DNA from: Candidatus Peribacteraceae bacterium
Lineage (GTDB): Bacteria; Patescibacteriota; Gracilibacteria; Peribacterales; Peribacteraceae
Reading direction: 5' to 3'
Assembly: GCA_018062585.1 (NCBI GenBank)
Contig: JAGORY010000010.1
Coordinates: forward strand, 1 to 20,333
Length of the DNA: 20,333 nucleotides
Shown here: positions 1-7,260 of the stretch, one piece after another
Position numbering within the stretch: the stretch's first letter is position 1
How the letters are laid out: each line of letters opens with the position of its first letter
Notes under the pieces: generated by a model
What the model saw: only the letters and a program-made list of their open reading frames with translations
Told to the model about the DNA's origin: nothing
Databases searched by the model: none
Position numbers and translations under genes: made by a program

Positions 1-197
1 TTGCCTGCACTCTGCACATGTCGTGGACATAAGAAAAAAGAAGGGGAATGTGAGGGGTTTCCGCCTGATTCTGTGGCAACCGTATTGTCCACCCAAAAGC
101 AAAATACGTCCAACATCATCGTAATAATTACTCTATATTTGTTTATGATAAGCCATAAATCGTCTATAAAATACTGTAGAAAAAATTAGACAACATA

Positions 198-206
198 TGG
201 TATAAT
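198..206 (+). promoter_or_regulatory. Extended -10 promoter of the TrmB-family gene
   Basis: TATAAT at 201-206 is a perfect -10 hexamer and is preceded by TGG at 198-200, the extended -10 (TGn) element. No good -35 is visible, as is usual with extended -10 promoters. Only nine bases separate the hexamer from the ATG at 216, so transcription should begin at or within a few bases of the start codon. There is no room for a Shine-Dalgarno sequence. Leaderless translation is inferred, not shown. Confidence 0.75.
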
Positions 207-215
207 ATCTGGCAG

Positions 216-971
216 ATGATCTCGGAACTCATGAAGATCGGCCTGACGGACGAAGAAGCCCGCGTCTACCTTGCGTGCCTAGAGGTGAGCGGCGGACCGG
301 TGTCCGTCATCGCGCGAAAGGCCGGTGTGCAACGCGTGAGCTGTTACTACACGATTGAGAATCTCCTCAAGAAACGTCTACTTTCGCAGTACAACCGAAA
401 CGGAGTTAAGCACTTTTCACCAGAGCCCCCCGAGCAACTTATGAAACTTGCGGAGGAGAAGATGAGCCTCACGAAGATCCTGATGCCGGAACTAAAATCC
501 CTCATCGGACAATCCGCGTTCAAACCCAAGATCCGTTTCTATGAAGGCCGCGACGGAGTCGAAAAAGTGTTCACCGAGTCGCTCACCGCACGCAAAGAAA
601 TCCTCGGTTACACCAACCTGAAACTGGTCACCGAATTCTTTCCGCAGTTTTTCCGCGACTACACTCACCAGAAACTGAAGAAGAGGATCAAGACGCGCTA
701 CCTCTCGCCGACGACGGTAGAAACCGTACACGTCCTTGACGAATTCCTGCCAAAGAATTACGACCGTAATCTCATCGAAATCCTGCTCGTGAACCGTGAC
801 CAGTTTCTGTTCGAGAATGAGGTTCTCATCTTCGGCAATTCGGTCGGCATCGTGTCGCTGAATCAGGATGAGCTCCTCGGCCTCATCGTCGAGAGCCCCA
901 CCTTCGCTAGAACAATGAAGGCAGTGTTCGATTTGGCCTGGCTCGGTGCTACCGCCTTCGTTGCTCGCTAA
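216..971 (+). CDS. TrmB-family transcriptional regulator
   Basis: This 251-residue protein has the TrmB-family layout: an N-terminal winged helix-turn-helix (about residues 1-75, opening with a segment like GLTDEEARVYLACL and containing the SVIARKAGV recognition region), a short helical linker (about 75-100), and a C-terminal phospholipase D-like effector region (about 105-250, starting near IRFYEGRDGVEKVF). Known TrmB proteins repress or activate sugar transport and metabolism genes, mostly in archaea, and the family is also common in candidate phyla bacteria. The ligand and targets cannot be read from the sequence. The start at 216 is favoured by the strong extended -10 just upstream and by the family-typical N-terminus. 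The gene appears monocistronic, since the next gene has its own -10. Domain assignment is by recognised motifs, without a profile search. Confidence 0.85.
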   Translation: MISELMKIGLTDEEARVYLACLEVSGGPVSVIARKAGVQRVSCYYTIENLLKKRLLSQYNRNGVKHFSPEPPEQLMKLAEEKMSLTKILMPELKSLIGQSAFKPKIRFYEGRDGVEKVFTESLTARKEILGYTNLKLVTEFFPQFFRDYTHQKLKKRIKTRYLSPTTVETVHVLDEFLPKNYDRNLIEILLVNRDQFLFENEVLIFGNSVGIVSLNQDELLGLIVESPTFARTMKAVFDLAWLGATAFVAR

Positions 972-1011
972 TGACCATCTCACAAAACTACGTTGGCGCC
1001 AGACGGAGTTT

Positions 1012-1041
1012 TTGCGCAGTCTCTGCCAAATTCGTTACGAT
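1012..1041 (+). promoter_or_regulatory. Promoter of hsp20, -10 adjacent to start
   Basis: TTGCGC at 1012-1017 and TACGAT at 1036-1041 are separated by 18 bases. The -10 hexamer ends eight bases before the ATG at 1050, predicting a leaderless or nearly leaderless message. No purine-rich ribosome binding site precedes the ATG. No CIRCE- or HrcA-like inverted repeat is visible here. Confidence 0.55.
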
Positions 1042-1049
1042 CCATTGAA

Positions 1050-1517
1050 ATGAGCATCTCTCCGTTCCACGGCATCTTTTCTTCCATGGCCAGTACCGGA
1101 AAGCAGGAGACTGTTCCGCGCATGCGGATGCAGGAAGAGACTGCGCCCGCTCCCGCGCATCAGGTAGAGAGGCCGCTTCCAAAACAGACCGGCGTCGGAC
1201 AGGTGGCTCTCGATATTTTTGAATACGAAAACTACTACATTCTGAAAGCGCCGATTGCTGGCGTGCGGCTCTCGGACATCGATATCGATATTCAGGACAA
1301 TACGATCATCATCCGCGGAGCACGTCGCCAGACAGATGCGATTCCGGACGACCAGTACTACATCAAAGAATGTTTCTGGGGCGACTTTGAGCGCAAGGTA
1401 ACACTCCCCTGCGCCGTTGATCCGCGCAAAGTGAAGGCCACGTTCAATAAAGAATGCGTTCTCAAAATCCTTGTTCCCAAAGAAGAGAAAATCAAAATCA
1501 TCCGCATTAACGATTAA
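1050..1517 (+). CDS. Small heat shock protein, Hsp20/alpha-crystallin family
   Basis: The product (155 residues from the ATG at 1050) is an ATP-independent holdase chaperone that would bind unfolding proteins in the cytoplasm. The alpha-crystallin domain spans about residues 50-145: a first strand VALDIFEYENYYILKAPIAG, a central IRGARR segment, the GDFERKVTLP motif at 111-120, and ATFNKECVLKILVPK at 130-144, which matches the family's A-x-x-x-n-GVL-x-i-x-iPK signature with ECVL in place of GVL. The C-terminal I-x-I oligomerisation motif is present as IKIIRI (148-153). Residues 1-49 are a disordered, Gln/Pro-rich arm. A TTG at 993 would add 19 residues, but the -10 hexamer at 1036 lies inside that extension, so the ATG is preferred. 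Confidence 0.92.
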   Translation: MSISPFHGIFSSMASTGKQETVPRMRMQEETAPAPAHQVERPLPKQTGVGQVALDIFEYENYYILKAPIAGVRLSDIDIDIQDNTIIIRGARRQTDAIPDDQYYIKECFWGDFERKVTLPCAVDPRKVKATFNKECVLKILVPKEEKIKIIRIND

Positions 1518-1539
1518 CAAAAGAAGCAGGAGACGCTCT

Positions 1540-1567
1540 TTGCCGTGTCCTGAAGTTGGACTATGCT
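1540..1567 (+). promoter_or_regulatory. Promoter of the Sel1 lipoprotein gene
   Basis: TTGCCG at 1540-1545, a 16-base spacer and TATGCT at 1562-1567. The -10 ends nine bases before the ATG at 1577, and the bases between are pyrimidine-rich (TCGCCTCCC), so no Shine-Dalgarno sequence is possible. This supports the ATG over the TTG at 1556. Confidence 0.6.
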
Positions 1568-1576
1568 TCGCCTCCC

Positions 1577-2224
1577 ATGAACCGTACATCAGCTTTTGTC
1601 GTCTCGGCTCTTCTTCTCCTCGCTGCCTGTGCCGGTTCCGGTAACGGTGCTGCTGATTACGCGCGGGCCATGCAGTACATGCGCGGCGCGGGGGTCACGC
1701 AGGATCAGGCGAAAGGCATGGAGTTCCTGCTGAAGGCTGCGGACGCCGGACATGCCGAAGCACAGGTCGCGATGGGTTACTACTACCTCAAGGGAACGAA
1801 CGGTGTTGCACAGGATTCGGCCAAAGCCATGGAGTACCTGACGAAAGCGGCCGAGCAGGGCAATCGCGACGCGCAGTACAACGTGGGCCTCGCCTACGTG
1901 CGTGGTGAGGGTACGGCGGCCGACTTCGCGAAGGCGTATGAGTGGTTCGAAAAAGCGGCGTATCAGGATGACGCCGGTGCGCAGTACAACATGGGCGTCA
2001 TGATCATCAACGGCGAAGGCGCTGTCGCCGATCCCGTGGCTGCGTACGTGTGGTTCCGTCTGGCGAACGAGAAAGGGCACGCGGGAGCTGCCGAAGGCAT
2101 GGAAGCCGCCAAGAACGACATGACCTCGGAGCAGGCCAAAGAGATCGACCGCGAATACGCCAAAATTTCCCGCAAGATCACGAAGCCGGCCGGTACGACG
2201 TCGGCTGAGACCGTGCCCCTCTAG
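1577..2224 (+). CDS. Sel1-repeat (TPR-like) lipoprotein
   Basis: The 215-residue product begins with a short basic end (MNRT), a hydrophobic segment and a lipobox LAAC with the lipidated cysteine at residue 18, so it is predicted to be an exported, membrane-anchored lipoprotein. The mature part is a run of about four Sel1-like repeats, each near 36 residues, with the familiar pattern of A-x-x-W/Y-x-x-K-A-A-x-x-G-x-x-x-A-Q-x-x-x-G-x-x-Y (for example AMEYLTKAAEQGNRDAQYNVGLAYVRGEG). Sel1 repeats form alpha-solenoids that act as protein-protein adaptors, often at the envelope or in signalling. No catalytic domain is present and the partner is unknown. The tail after about residue 190 is Thr/Ser/Pro-rich. 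A TTG start at 1556 would add seven residues ahead of the signal peptide and is less likely. Confidence 0.88.
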   Translation: MNRTSAFVVSALLLLAACAGSGNGAADYARAMQYMRGAGVTQDQAKGMEFLLKAADAGHAEAQVAMGYYYLKGTNGVAQDSAKAMEYLTKAAEQGNRDAQYNVGLAYVRGEGTAADFAKAYEWFEKAAYQDDAGAQYNMGVMIINGEGAVADPVAAYVWFRLANEKGHAGAAEGMEAAKNDMTSEQAKEIDREYAKISRKITKPAGTTSAETVPL

Positions 2225-2294
2225 GAGTCGGTACCGTGGTACGTTTTCTGCCTTTCTTCTTGAACTTTGGCGTAGGCTTGAGGAAACTCCGCAG

Positions 2295-2873
2295 GTGCTC
2301 GTCCTCCTCATCGACAACACCGATTCGTTCACCTGGAATCTAGCGCAGCAAATCCGTGCGCTCGGAGCGGAGTGCGTCGTGAAGAGAAACGACGAGATAA
2401 CCGTTGGTGAAATACAAAAAATGAAACCCGATCGCATTGTGCTCTCCCCCGGACCCGGCGGACCTGCGTCGGCGCGCGTTTCACTCGACATTCTGCGTGA
2501 ACTCTCGGACTCGGTGCCGATACTCGGTGTGTGTCTCGGTCACCAGTGCATGGCGCACGTGTTCGGAGGCGCCCGTTACGTCGGTCACGCGACGCATGTG
2601 ATGCACGGCAAAACGAGCGAGGTTCGACATACCGGCACAAGCGTCTTTCATGGCATCCCTTCGCCATTTACAGCTGCTCGCTATCATTCACTCATTGTCA
2701 AAAAACTGCCGAAGGATTTCGAGCTTCTTGCATGGTCGAGCTCGGGTGCGTCGCAAGAAATCATGGCGATGCAGCACAAAAACCTTTCCGTTGTCGGGGT
2801 GCAGTTTCATCCTGAGTCATTTCTTACAAAGCACGGAAGTAGGCTCATGAAGAATTTTCTATTCAGAACATGA
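2295..2873 (+). CDS. pabA: Glutamine amidotransferase subunit of aminodeoxychorismate (or anthranilate) synthase
   Basis: A class I glutamine amidotransferase of 192 residues, normal for PabA/TrpG. It releases ammonia from glutamine for the chorismate-aminating partner encoded next. Visible motifs are the N-terminal LLIDNTDSFTWNL, the oxyanion loop SPGPGGP (51-57), the nucleophile elbow GVCLGHQ with Cys80, and FHPES with His172 and Glu174, which complete the catalytic triad. The start codon is GTG at 2295. Unlike most genes in this window it has a plausible ribosome binding site, TGAGGA at 2279-2284. The stop codon overlaps the pabBC start (ATGA, 2870-2873), which implies translational coupling. 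PabA and TrpG cannot be separated by this subunit alone, so the name rests on the PabB-type partner. Confidence 0.92.
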   Translation: MLVLLIDNTDSFTWNLAQQIRALGAECVVKRNDEITVGEIQKMKPDRIVLSPGPGGPASARVSLDILRELSDSVPILGVCLGHQCMAHVFGGARYVGHATHVMHGKTSEVRHTGTSVFHGIPSPFTAARYHSLIVKKLPKDFELLAWSSSGASQEIMAMQHKNLSVVGVQFHPESFLTKHGSRLMKNFLFRT

Positions 2874-4888
2874 TCGAAAAAAAGATTTTGCTCCCCGGCT
2901 TTCATCCACGTCGGTTTTTCTCGAAGCTCCGAGATTCAGAGAAAAGCGTCGCGTACTTCACGAGCGGCCAGTGGACCATCATCGCGTGGAATCCATCAAC
3001 GACAATTGAGGGGGACGATGCGTCGGTCTTTGAGAAACTGAGGATAATCCCCGCTCGCACTTCGTCGCTACCATTTCCGGGTGGTGTCATCGGCTACTGT
3101 AGTTATGAGTTGGGTCTTGCGATGCATGGCGTGAAGTCAAGACACCGTTCGTCGCTTGCACCTGCGGTTTTCCACGTTTACGAGCAGGCGGTTCTCTGGA
3201 ACGGGAAGGAGGTCTTTGTGGTTGGAGATGAGTCATTTCAGAAAAGTGTGGAAGTGATCCACCTGCGTCCGTTTTCGGGTTCACCGATTCCCTCTCTTGC
3301 GTGGCACTCGACGATGACGAAGCGCAACTACCGAAAGAAATTTACGGCGGCCATGCGCGGCATTTGGGACGGTGAGTTCTATCAGCTGAATCTCTCATAT
3401 CCGTTTGTCGCCGAGACCACAACTGATCCGCGTAAACTTTTTGCGGCGCTCGCTGAAACCAATCCCGCTCCATGCGCTTCGTTCTTTGAGCACGACGATC
3501 TCGCGATTATCTCACTGTCGCCGGAACGATTCGTGACGATCGATAAAGGAATCATCACGACTCGTCCGATCAAAGGAACACGCCCACGTGGCAGTACGCC
3601 TGCAGCTGATAAACGGCTAGTTGATGAGCTACTTGCGAGTTCTAAAGAAGCGGCCGAACTCACTATGATTACCGACTTACTCCGTAACGACGTTGGCAAA
3701 GTCTCGGCAGCTGGATCCGTGAAAGTTCTTGAGCATCGTGCGCTCCAGAAAAACCCGTCAGTCTGGCACACATATTCTGTCGTCCGTGGAACGCTCGAAA
3801 AAAATCTGCACCCCGTGGATGCGTTCGTGTCGATGTTCCCAGGCGGCTCAGTGACCGGCTGCCCCAAAGTCGCGGCGATGAAGGAAATCGATCGTCTTGA
3901 GGACCATGCACGCGGTGCGTACTGCGGATCGATGCTGATGGTCGGAAAGAACGGAGTCATCGACAGTACGATCCTCATCCGCACGATCGTGAAGCATAAA
4001 AACAGACTGTCGCTCGGCATGGGTGGCGGGATTGTGGCTGATTCAGACGCTGTATCCGAATATGATGAGACCCTTAAAAAAGCTCAGTCCTTCCTCACTT
4101 TTTCGGATCTGCAGTCGGCCTGCTACTACCGCCGTCATCGCGAGATTCCTGCGGAGTCAGTGACTGAGCTCTTTGATCTCACAAAGAGTAATAGCGTTGG
4201 CGTTTTCGAGACGATGCGCGCGAACGACGGAAAGATTGAGGATCTTCCGCAGCATCTCAAAAGACTGGCTTCATCGGCAGCTCTGCTCGGGATAAAAATT
4301 CCTTCGAAAAAAATTCTCGCGAAATATCTGCGTCATGCCATGAAAAAACACACAGCAACGCTTCGCCTGAAGATCATCTGTACCAAAAAAGACACTGTCA
4401 TCGAAACACGTCCTCTGCTCACTGATCCTGCACGCACGCACGGCATCGGCGTGACGATTCTCGATGTTGATCGCGCAATTCCAGAAGCCAAGGCTCTGCC
4501 CTACCACCGCGAGTACGCCGCGCATCATGAAGCTGGGCGCAAAGGATTCGGCGAGGCGCTTCTGAGACGTAGTGACGGCAGTGTGGGGGAAGGCGCGTAC
4601 AGCAATATTTTCTTCGTAAAAGACGGAACACTCTGGACTGCTGAGCACGATGTGCTTCTTGGCATCACGCGTGCACGCGTTATCAAACTCGCAAGGCGCC
4701 TAGGACTTCCTGTGCGATTCGTCTCACTGCAGGAAACGGATATCTGGCACGCAGAAGAAATTTTCCTCACAAGCTCGCTCACCGGCATCACACCTATCAT
4801 TCGGCTGAACACAGAGAGGGTTGGTACCGGACAGGCTGGGAAGCTCACCAAAAGGCTCCAGAAGGCTTTTGACGCGGAACGGGTCTGA
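2870..4888 (+). CDS. pabBC: Fused aminodeoxychorismate synthase component I (PabB) and aminodeoxychorismate lyase (PabC)
   Basis: This 672-residue protein joins two enzymes that turn chorismate into para-aminobenzoate, the folate precursor. Residues 1 to about 415 are the chorismate-binding domain. PIKGT (233-237) has the lysine typical of PabB rather than the alanine of TrpE (PIAGT). DLLRND (269-274) and PGGSVTGCPK (324-333) are also clear. From about 440 the class IV, PLP-dependent aminotransferase fold begins (SVGVFETMR). Its probable Schiff-base lysine is Lys541 in EAKALPYHREY, with Glu574 in GEGAYSNIF and the later SSLTGITP segment. PabB-PabC fusions are known in other bacteria. With PabA the operon covers the whole chorismate-to-pABA route. 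The first ~140 residues are less conserved than the rest. Confidence 0.93.
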   Translation: MIEKKILLPGFHPRRFFSKLRDSEKSVAYFTSGQWTIIAWNPSTTIEGDDASVFEKLRIIPARTSSLPFPGGVIGYCSYELGLAMHGVKSRHRSSLAPAVFHVYEQAVLWNGKEVFVVGDESFQKSVEVIHLRPFSGSPIPSLAWHSTMTKRNYRKKFTAAMRGIWDGEFYQLNLSYPFVAETTTDPRKLFAALAETNPAPCASFFEHDDLAIISLSPERFVTIDKGIITTRPIKGTRPRGSTPAADKRLVDELLASSKEAAELTMITDLLRNDVGKVSAAGSVKVLEHRALQKNPSVWHTYSVVRGTLEKNLHPVDAFVSMFPGGSVTGCPKVAAMKEIDRLEDHARGAYCGSMLMVGKNGVIDSTILIRTIVKHKNRLSLGMGGGIVADSDAVSEYDETLKKAQSFLTFSDLQSACYYRRHREIPAESVTELFDLTKSNSVGVFETMRANDGKIEDLPQHLKRLASSAALLGIKIPSKKILAKYLRHAMKKHTATLRLKIICTKKDTVIETRPLLTDPARTHGIGVTILDVDRAIPEAKALPYHREYAAHHEAGRKGFGEALLRRSDGSVGEGAYSNIFFVKDGTLWTAEHDVLLGITRARVIKLARRLGLPVRFVSLQETDIWHAEEIFLTSSLTGITPIIRLNTERVGTGQAGKLTKRLQKAFDAERV

Positions 4889-4894
4889 ACGTGC

Positions 4895-4900
4895 TATGCT
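4895..4900 (+). promoter_or_regulatory. -10 element of galU
   Basis: TATGCT at 4895-4900 ends six bases before the ATG at 4907. A TTGACG lies at 4869-4874, but the spacer would be 20 bases, so the -35 assignment is doubtful. The same TATGCT hexamer precedes the Sel1 gene and uvrB. Read-through from pabBC, which ends 18 bases upstream of the ATG, is also possible. Confidence 0.5.
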
Positions 4901-4906
4901 CGTCCC

Positions 4907-5731
4907 ATGAAGGTTACTCAGGCCATTCTGCCTGTTGCCGGGTTCGGCACGCGGTTCCTGCCGTGGACGAAAGTCGTCCCCAAGGAACTCCTGCCCATCG
5001 GTAACAAACCGATCATCGGCGTACTCGTCGACGAGTGCATTAGTGTCGGCATTCACGACATCTGTTTCGTCATCAGCCGCGGCAAGGAAGCGATCCCGCA
5101 ATATTTTTATGCGCAGCCTGAGCTCGAGCGCGAACTCGAGAGACGCGGCAAACTCCACATGCTCGAGGAACTCACGAAGTACAACCAGATCCGTTTTCAC
5201 GTCGCGTACCAGGAGGAGATGAAAGGAGACGGTCACGCCATTCTTCAGGCGCGTGATTGGGTTGAGTCAGACTCCATTGCGATCCTCTTCGGAGACGACA
5301 TTATTCACGGCGAGAAAAACGGCTTACAGCAGCTCACGGAAGCGTGGAAGAAGATCAAGAGTAAGAAAGAGGTCGCGATGCTTTGTCTTCAGGATGTGGA
5401 AAGGAAACTCGTCAGCAAGTACGGCATCGTCGACATCGAACCCGATAAGCATCAGTCTAGGACCCGCAAAATCCGTGGTCTCGTGGAAAAGCCGAAACCC
5501 GAGGACGCGCCCTCGACACTCGGTATCGTCGGCAAGTACATCATCCCCCGTTCGACGATCGAGATCCTGAACCGCACCGAGAGTGGACATCATGACAAGG
5601 AGATCCGACTCATCGACGCGCTGAAGACGCAACTCAAGACCATCGATGTGTACGGCTATGAATTCGAAGGCCGCAGGTTCGATACCGGTACCCCCGAGGG
5701 GTACACGGAGGCGGTGAAGGAGTTGGCGTGA
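4907..5731 (+). CDS. galU: UTP--glucose-1-phosphate uridylyltransferase
   Basis: The product joins UTP and glucose 1-phosphate into UDP-glucose, the donor for cell-surface glycans. At 274 residues it is slightly shorter than typical GalU (about 290-300). The nucleotidyltransferase signature is GFGTRFLP (12-19) followed by PKELLPI (25-31) and a VDE at 41-43. FGDD (128-131) carries the metal-binding aspartates, and VEKPKPEDAPS is the sugar-binding lysine segment. GDGHAIL (107-113) replaces the more usual GLGHAV. It starts 18 bases after pabBC, with its own -10 overlapping that gap. The glycosyltransferase at 10995 could be one consumer of the UDP-sugar pool, but no link is shown. Confidence 0.93.
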   Translation: MKVTQAILPVAGFGTRFLPWTKVVPKELLPIGNKPIIGVLVDECISVGIHDICFVISRGKEAIPQYFYAQPELERELERRGKLHMLEELTKYNQIRFHVAYQEEMKGDGHAILQARDWVESDSIAILFGDDIIHGEKNGLQQLTEAWKKIKSKKEVAMLCLQDVERKLVSKYGIVDIEPDKHQSRTRKIRGLVEKPKPEDAPSTLGIVGKYIIPRSTIEILNRTESGHHDKEIRLIDALKTQLKTIDVYGYEFEGRRFDTGTPEGYTEAVKELA

Positions 5732-5738
5732 CATCGGA

Positions 5739-5767
5739 TCGACTCGTGGTTTGTCCGACTGTACATT
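5739..5767 (+). promoter_or_regulatory. Promoter of the RelA/SpoT homologue
   Basis: TCGACT at 5739-5744, a 17-base spacer and TACATT at 5762-5767. The -10 ends seven bases before the ATG at 5775. It would lie inside the coding region if translation began at the TTG at 5751, which argues for the ATG as the true start. Confidence 0.55.
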
Positions 5768-5774
5768 GCGACTG

Positions 5775-7196
5775 ATGCAGCGCGTTCTTCAGCACACCGT
5801 ATCCAAGCTGACGCCCGAAGGACGCGACCGTGTGCTCAGTGCTTCCGAACTCTGCCAGAGATATCTCAGGAATGTTCCGCGCCGCAACGGCAATAACTAT
5901 GCCGAGCATTGTCATGATGTCGCTGCTGTTCTGACCGAAGTCACCGATGATCCGTCACTCATCACAGTTGCGTTGCTCCATGACATCCAGGTGCACCCGC
6001 AGGGTGAGAAAATTCTCACAACTGTGAAACTCTCACCCGACGAACGGAAGCTGGTGCATGAGATGCATGAACTCCGGCGTTTGCATATCGATGAAAAAAC
6101 GAAAGATCTCGATCGGGTCATGGAAGCCTTCGCATCCGATCCACGGCTTCTGTGGCTGCGGATGGCGCACCGCTTGAACGATGTCCGTCAGATCCGTACC
6201 TTTTCCCCACGGCTGCAGAAACAGATCGGACGCGAAACTCTCCACATGTACGCGGCTATCGCCGGACGACTGAGTCTCCATGCATGGCGGCACGAAATGG
6301 AAGACATTTGCTTCCACGTCGTGCAGCCCGACATTGCCGCGGCGCTGGAGAAAGAGTTCAAAATACATCATGCCAATGACATGCGTTGCATGGTGCATAT
6401 CCGTGATCTTCTGCTGCGGCAGCTCCGGACATACGGCATCAAGGCGGAGATCTCCTATCGGACGAAAGCGCTCTATTCCACGTATCGCAAGATGGTCGTG
6501 AAACGCTACCGCTTCGACGAACTCGCCGACCGTCTCGCAGTGCGCGTCCTCGTGAATGATCTTGATAGTTGCTACCGTGCGCTTGGAATCATTCACAGGG
6601 TGCTTCATCCCATTCCCGCAAAATTGAAGGATTACATCGGTGCTCCCAAAGAAAACGGTTACCGATCCATCCACACGGTAGTGTACCCAGTCGTCGGTGT
6701 TACGGAGTACCCAGTGGAAATTCAGATCCGTACACATGCTATGCATCAGGAATGCGAGTACGGATCAGCTCGGCATGCTGACTACAAACACTCCTTGTAC
6801 TCATTCAATGCACCCGAAACTCAGGTGGATCTTTTTCGTAACTTTTTCATGCTCCGAGAATCTGCACGGAAACCCGAACAATTTGAGCGCGCTCTACGTA
6901 CGTACTTTGATGAGAGTCGGATTGCGGTCTTTGATTCAAAAAATAATCTGTATCATTTGAAGACTCCCGTTACCGCCATCGATGCAGTGTGTCACCTCGT
7001 TGGCAAACGTAGTCGGTATCTGAAGGGGGTTCGTATCAATGGACGCTTAGCACCAGCTGATGCGCTTCTGAAGGATGGTGACACGATTGAGCCCACGTTT
7101 GGCCGCACTGTGACATTGAAAATGACGTGGCTCAAGGCTTGCAAAAAGAACGCTAGCAAGCGCTTGCTGAAGAGCCTCATGGCTGAGAATCCTTAA
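5775..7196 (+). CDS. Short RelA/SpoT-family (p)ppGpp synthetase with altered HD hydrolase domain
   Basis: The product (473 residues from the ATG at 5775) has an HD-type domain (about 40-140), a RelA/SpoT synthetase domain (about 195-340) and a TGS domain (about 383-440). The C-terminal helical, zinc-finger and ACT regions of full-length ~730-residue Rel proteins are missing. Synthetase motifs look intact: YRTKALYSTYRKM, KDYIGAPKENGYRSIHT and EIQIRT (315-320). The hydrolase site looks impaired. LLHD (67-70) is kept, but the following EDT of active enzymes reads VHP, and the LADRLHN motif reads MAHRLND, so the metal-binding aspartate is His132. This suggests synthesis of (p)ppGpp with weak or no hydrolysis, which is an inference. 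A TTG at 5751 would add eight residues but overlaps the promoter. Confidence 0.9.
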   Translation: MQRVLQHTVSKLTPEGRDRVLSASELCQRYLRNVPRRNGNNYAEHCHDVAAVLTEVTDDPSLITVALLHDIQVHPQGEKILTTVKLSPDERKLVHEMHELRRLHIDEKTKDLDRVMEAFASDPRLLWLRMAHRLNDVRQIRTFSPRLQKQIGRETLHMYAAIAGRLSLHAWRHEMEDICFHVVQPDIAAALEKEFKIHHANDMRCMVHIRDLLLRQLRTYGIKAEISYRTKALYSTYRKMVVKRYRFDELADRLAVRVLVNDLDSCYRALGIIHRVLHPIPAKLKDYIGAPKENGYRSIHTVVYPVVGVTEYPVEIQIRTHAMHQECEYGSARHADYKHSLYSFNAPETQVDLFRNFFMLRESARKPEQFERALRTYFDESRIAVFDSKNNLYHLKTPVTAIDAVCHLVGKRSRYLKGVRINGRLAPADALLKDGDTIEPTFGRTVTLKMTWLKACKKNASKRLLKSLMAENP

Positions 7197-7260
7197 AGAT
7201 TAACTCTTCTTCGTTTCGCGAGTCCCAAGAAAGCCTACGGCTGGCACGTATCTCTCTGCG

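Noticed and set aside
1..189. Open frame of 62 codons at the window start with a TTG initiator
   Set aside because: Composition drifts into AT-rich promoter-like sequence, the translation has no recognisable pattern, and no promoter or ribosome site precedes it. It could be the tail of an upstream gene only if the frame continued beyond the window, which cannot be tested.
2231..2247. GTAC...GTAC hairpin with TTTTCT after the Sel1 gene as a terminator
   Set aside because: The stem is four pairs, or five with a two-base loop that cannot form, so it is not convincing.
1589..2491. Minus-strand open frame of 300 codons across the Sel1 gene and pabA
   Set aside because: It is antisense to two well-supported genes, has no family motifs, and its length reflects codon bias of the plus-strand genes.
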